A stretch of DNA of 5,800 nucleotides from Acidobacteriota bacterium (lineage in GTDB: Bacteria > Acidobacteriota > Vicinamibacteria > Vicinamibacterales > CAVVIG01), in the NCBI GenBank assembly GCA_003222555.1, contig QHWL01000438.1, positions 5,010 to 10,809 on the forward strand, given 5' to 3'. Positions 5,638-5,800 of this stretch are shown here, in pieces. The stretch's first letter is position 1, and the number at the start of each line of letters is the position of its first letter. The translations under genes and the position numbers were made by a program. The notes under the pieces were generated by a model, which was not told the origin of the DNA, did no database searches, and saw only the letters and a program-made list of their open reading frames with translations.

Positions 5638-5800
5638 TCCGCGGCCTCCCGACGCCCCAGGGACCTTCCGCTCTGAATGTGTTCCTCGAACTCCGCGCGA
5701 AATTTCGTAATGTAGGATTGAATTGGCCAGGCCGCTGCGTCCGCGAATACACAGATCGTCTTGCCCTCCATGTCGCGGGCGATGCCGAGCAAATCATCCA
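5625..5800 (-). CDS. nuoF: NADH-quinone oxidoreductase subunit F, C-terminal end
   Basis: The last 57 codons of nuoF enter from the right edge and end at the TGA at 5627-5625. NuoF binds NADH and FMN and holds cluster N3. The fragment carries the family's C-terminal signature TICVFADAAAWPIQSYI followed by KFRAEFEEHI. The cysteine in TIC corresponds to the fourth ligand of the N3 [4Fe-4S] cluster. The other three ligands and the FMN and NADH sites lie beyond the window. FAD stands where many relatives have LGD or LGE before the AAA/SA. A short basic tail (SGRSLGRREAAECRR) follows HI. The gene overlaps nuoG by 13 bases, so the two are co-transcribed and probably translationally coupled. Confidence 0.9.
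   Translation of the reverse strand, partial: DDLLGIARDMEGKTICVFADAAAWPIQSYITKFRAEFEEHIQSGRSLGRREAAECRR

Noticed and set aside
4390..5676. A 428-codon plus-strand ORF antisense to nuoG
   Set aside because: It is the mirror of a strongly supported nuoG frame in GC-rich DNA. Its translation is low in hydrophobic order, rich in Arg/His/Asp and has no recognisable motif.
5594..5797. A 67-codon minus-strand ORF at the right edge
   Set aside because: It is out of frame with the NuoF C-terminal signature, which is clearly encoded in the neighbouring frame ending at 5625.

Overview
The window reads as a piece of a GC-rich bacterial chromosome. It probably comes from Acidobacteriota, perhaps a Vicinamibacteria-like lineage. 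That placement is tentative and rests on three things: the style of the complex I subunits (NuoH carries PEGESEIIGYFVEYSGMKF), the densely secreted hypothetical genes, and a short palindromic repeat whose chance translations (VRLKPD / SGFSRT) I remember from acidobacterial sequences. No rRNA or other phylogenetic marker is present.

Layout. Positions 1-139 hold the start of a minus-strand secreted protein, possibly a CocE/NonD-type hydrolase, which runs off the left edge. Divergent from it, 260-1028 on the plus strand encodes a secreted protein of unknown function whose reading frame is broken near 575. Positions 1029-1542 have no well-supported gene. They hold a perfect hairpin repeat, a partial second copy of it, and one plausible small minus-strand ORF. 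A plus-strand gene at 1543-2202 encodes the redox-sensing repressor Rex. Converging on it with only 15 bp between stop codons is a minus-strand complex I operon, read right to left: nuoF (3' end only), nuoG, nuoH (frameshifted near 3521) and nuoI. Each junction overlaps (13, 4 and 1 bases), so these genes are clearly one translationally coupled transcript.

How the genes work together. NuoF, NuoG and NuoI carry electrons from NADH through FMN and a chain of iron-sulfur clusters to quinone at the NuoH interface. Rex reads the NADH/NAD+ balance that complex I helps set, so the pairing makes functional sense, although the two are convergent and not co-transcribed. The antiporter-like membrane subunits (nuoJKLMN) do not follow nuoI here and must be elsewhere if this enzyme is a complete complex I.

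I see no CRISPR array, transposase, defence island or clearly new system. The observations most worth checking are the two broken frames (real mutation or assembly error), the palindromic repeat pair, the operon end at nuoI next to rex, and the short NuoG.
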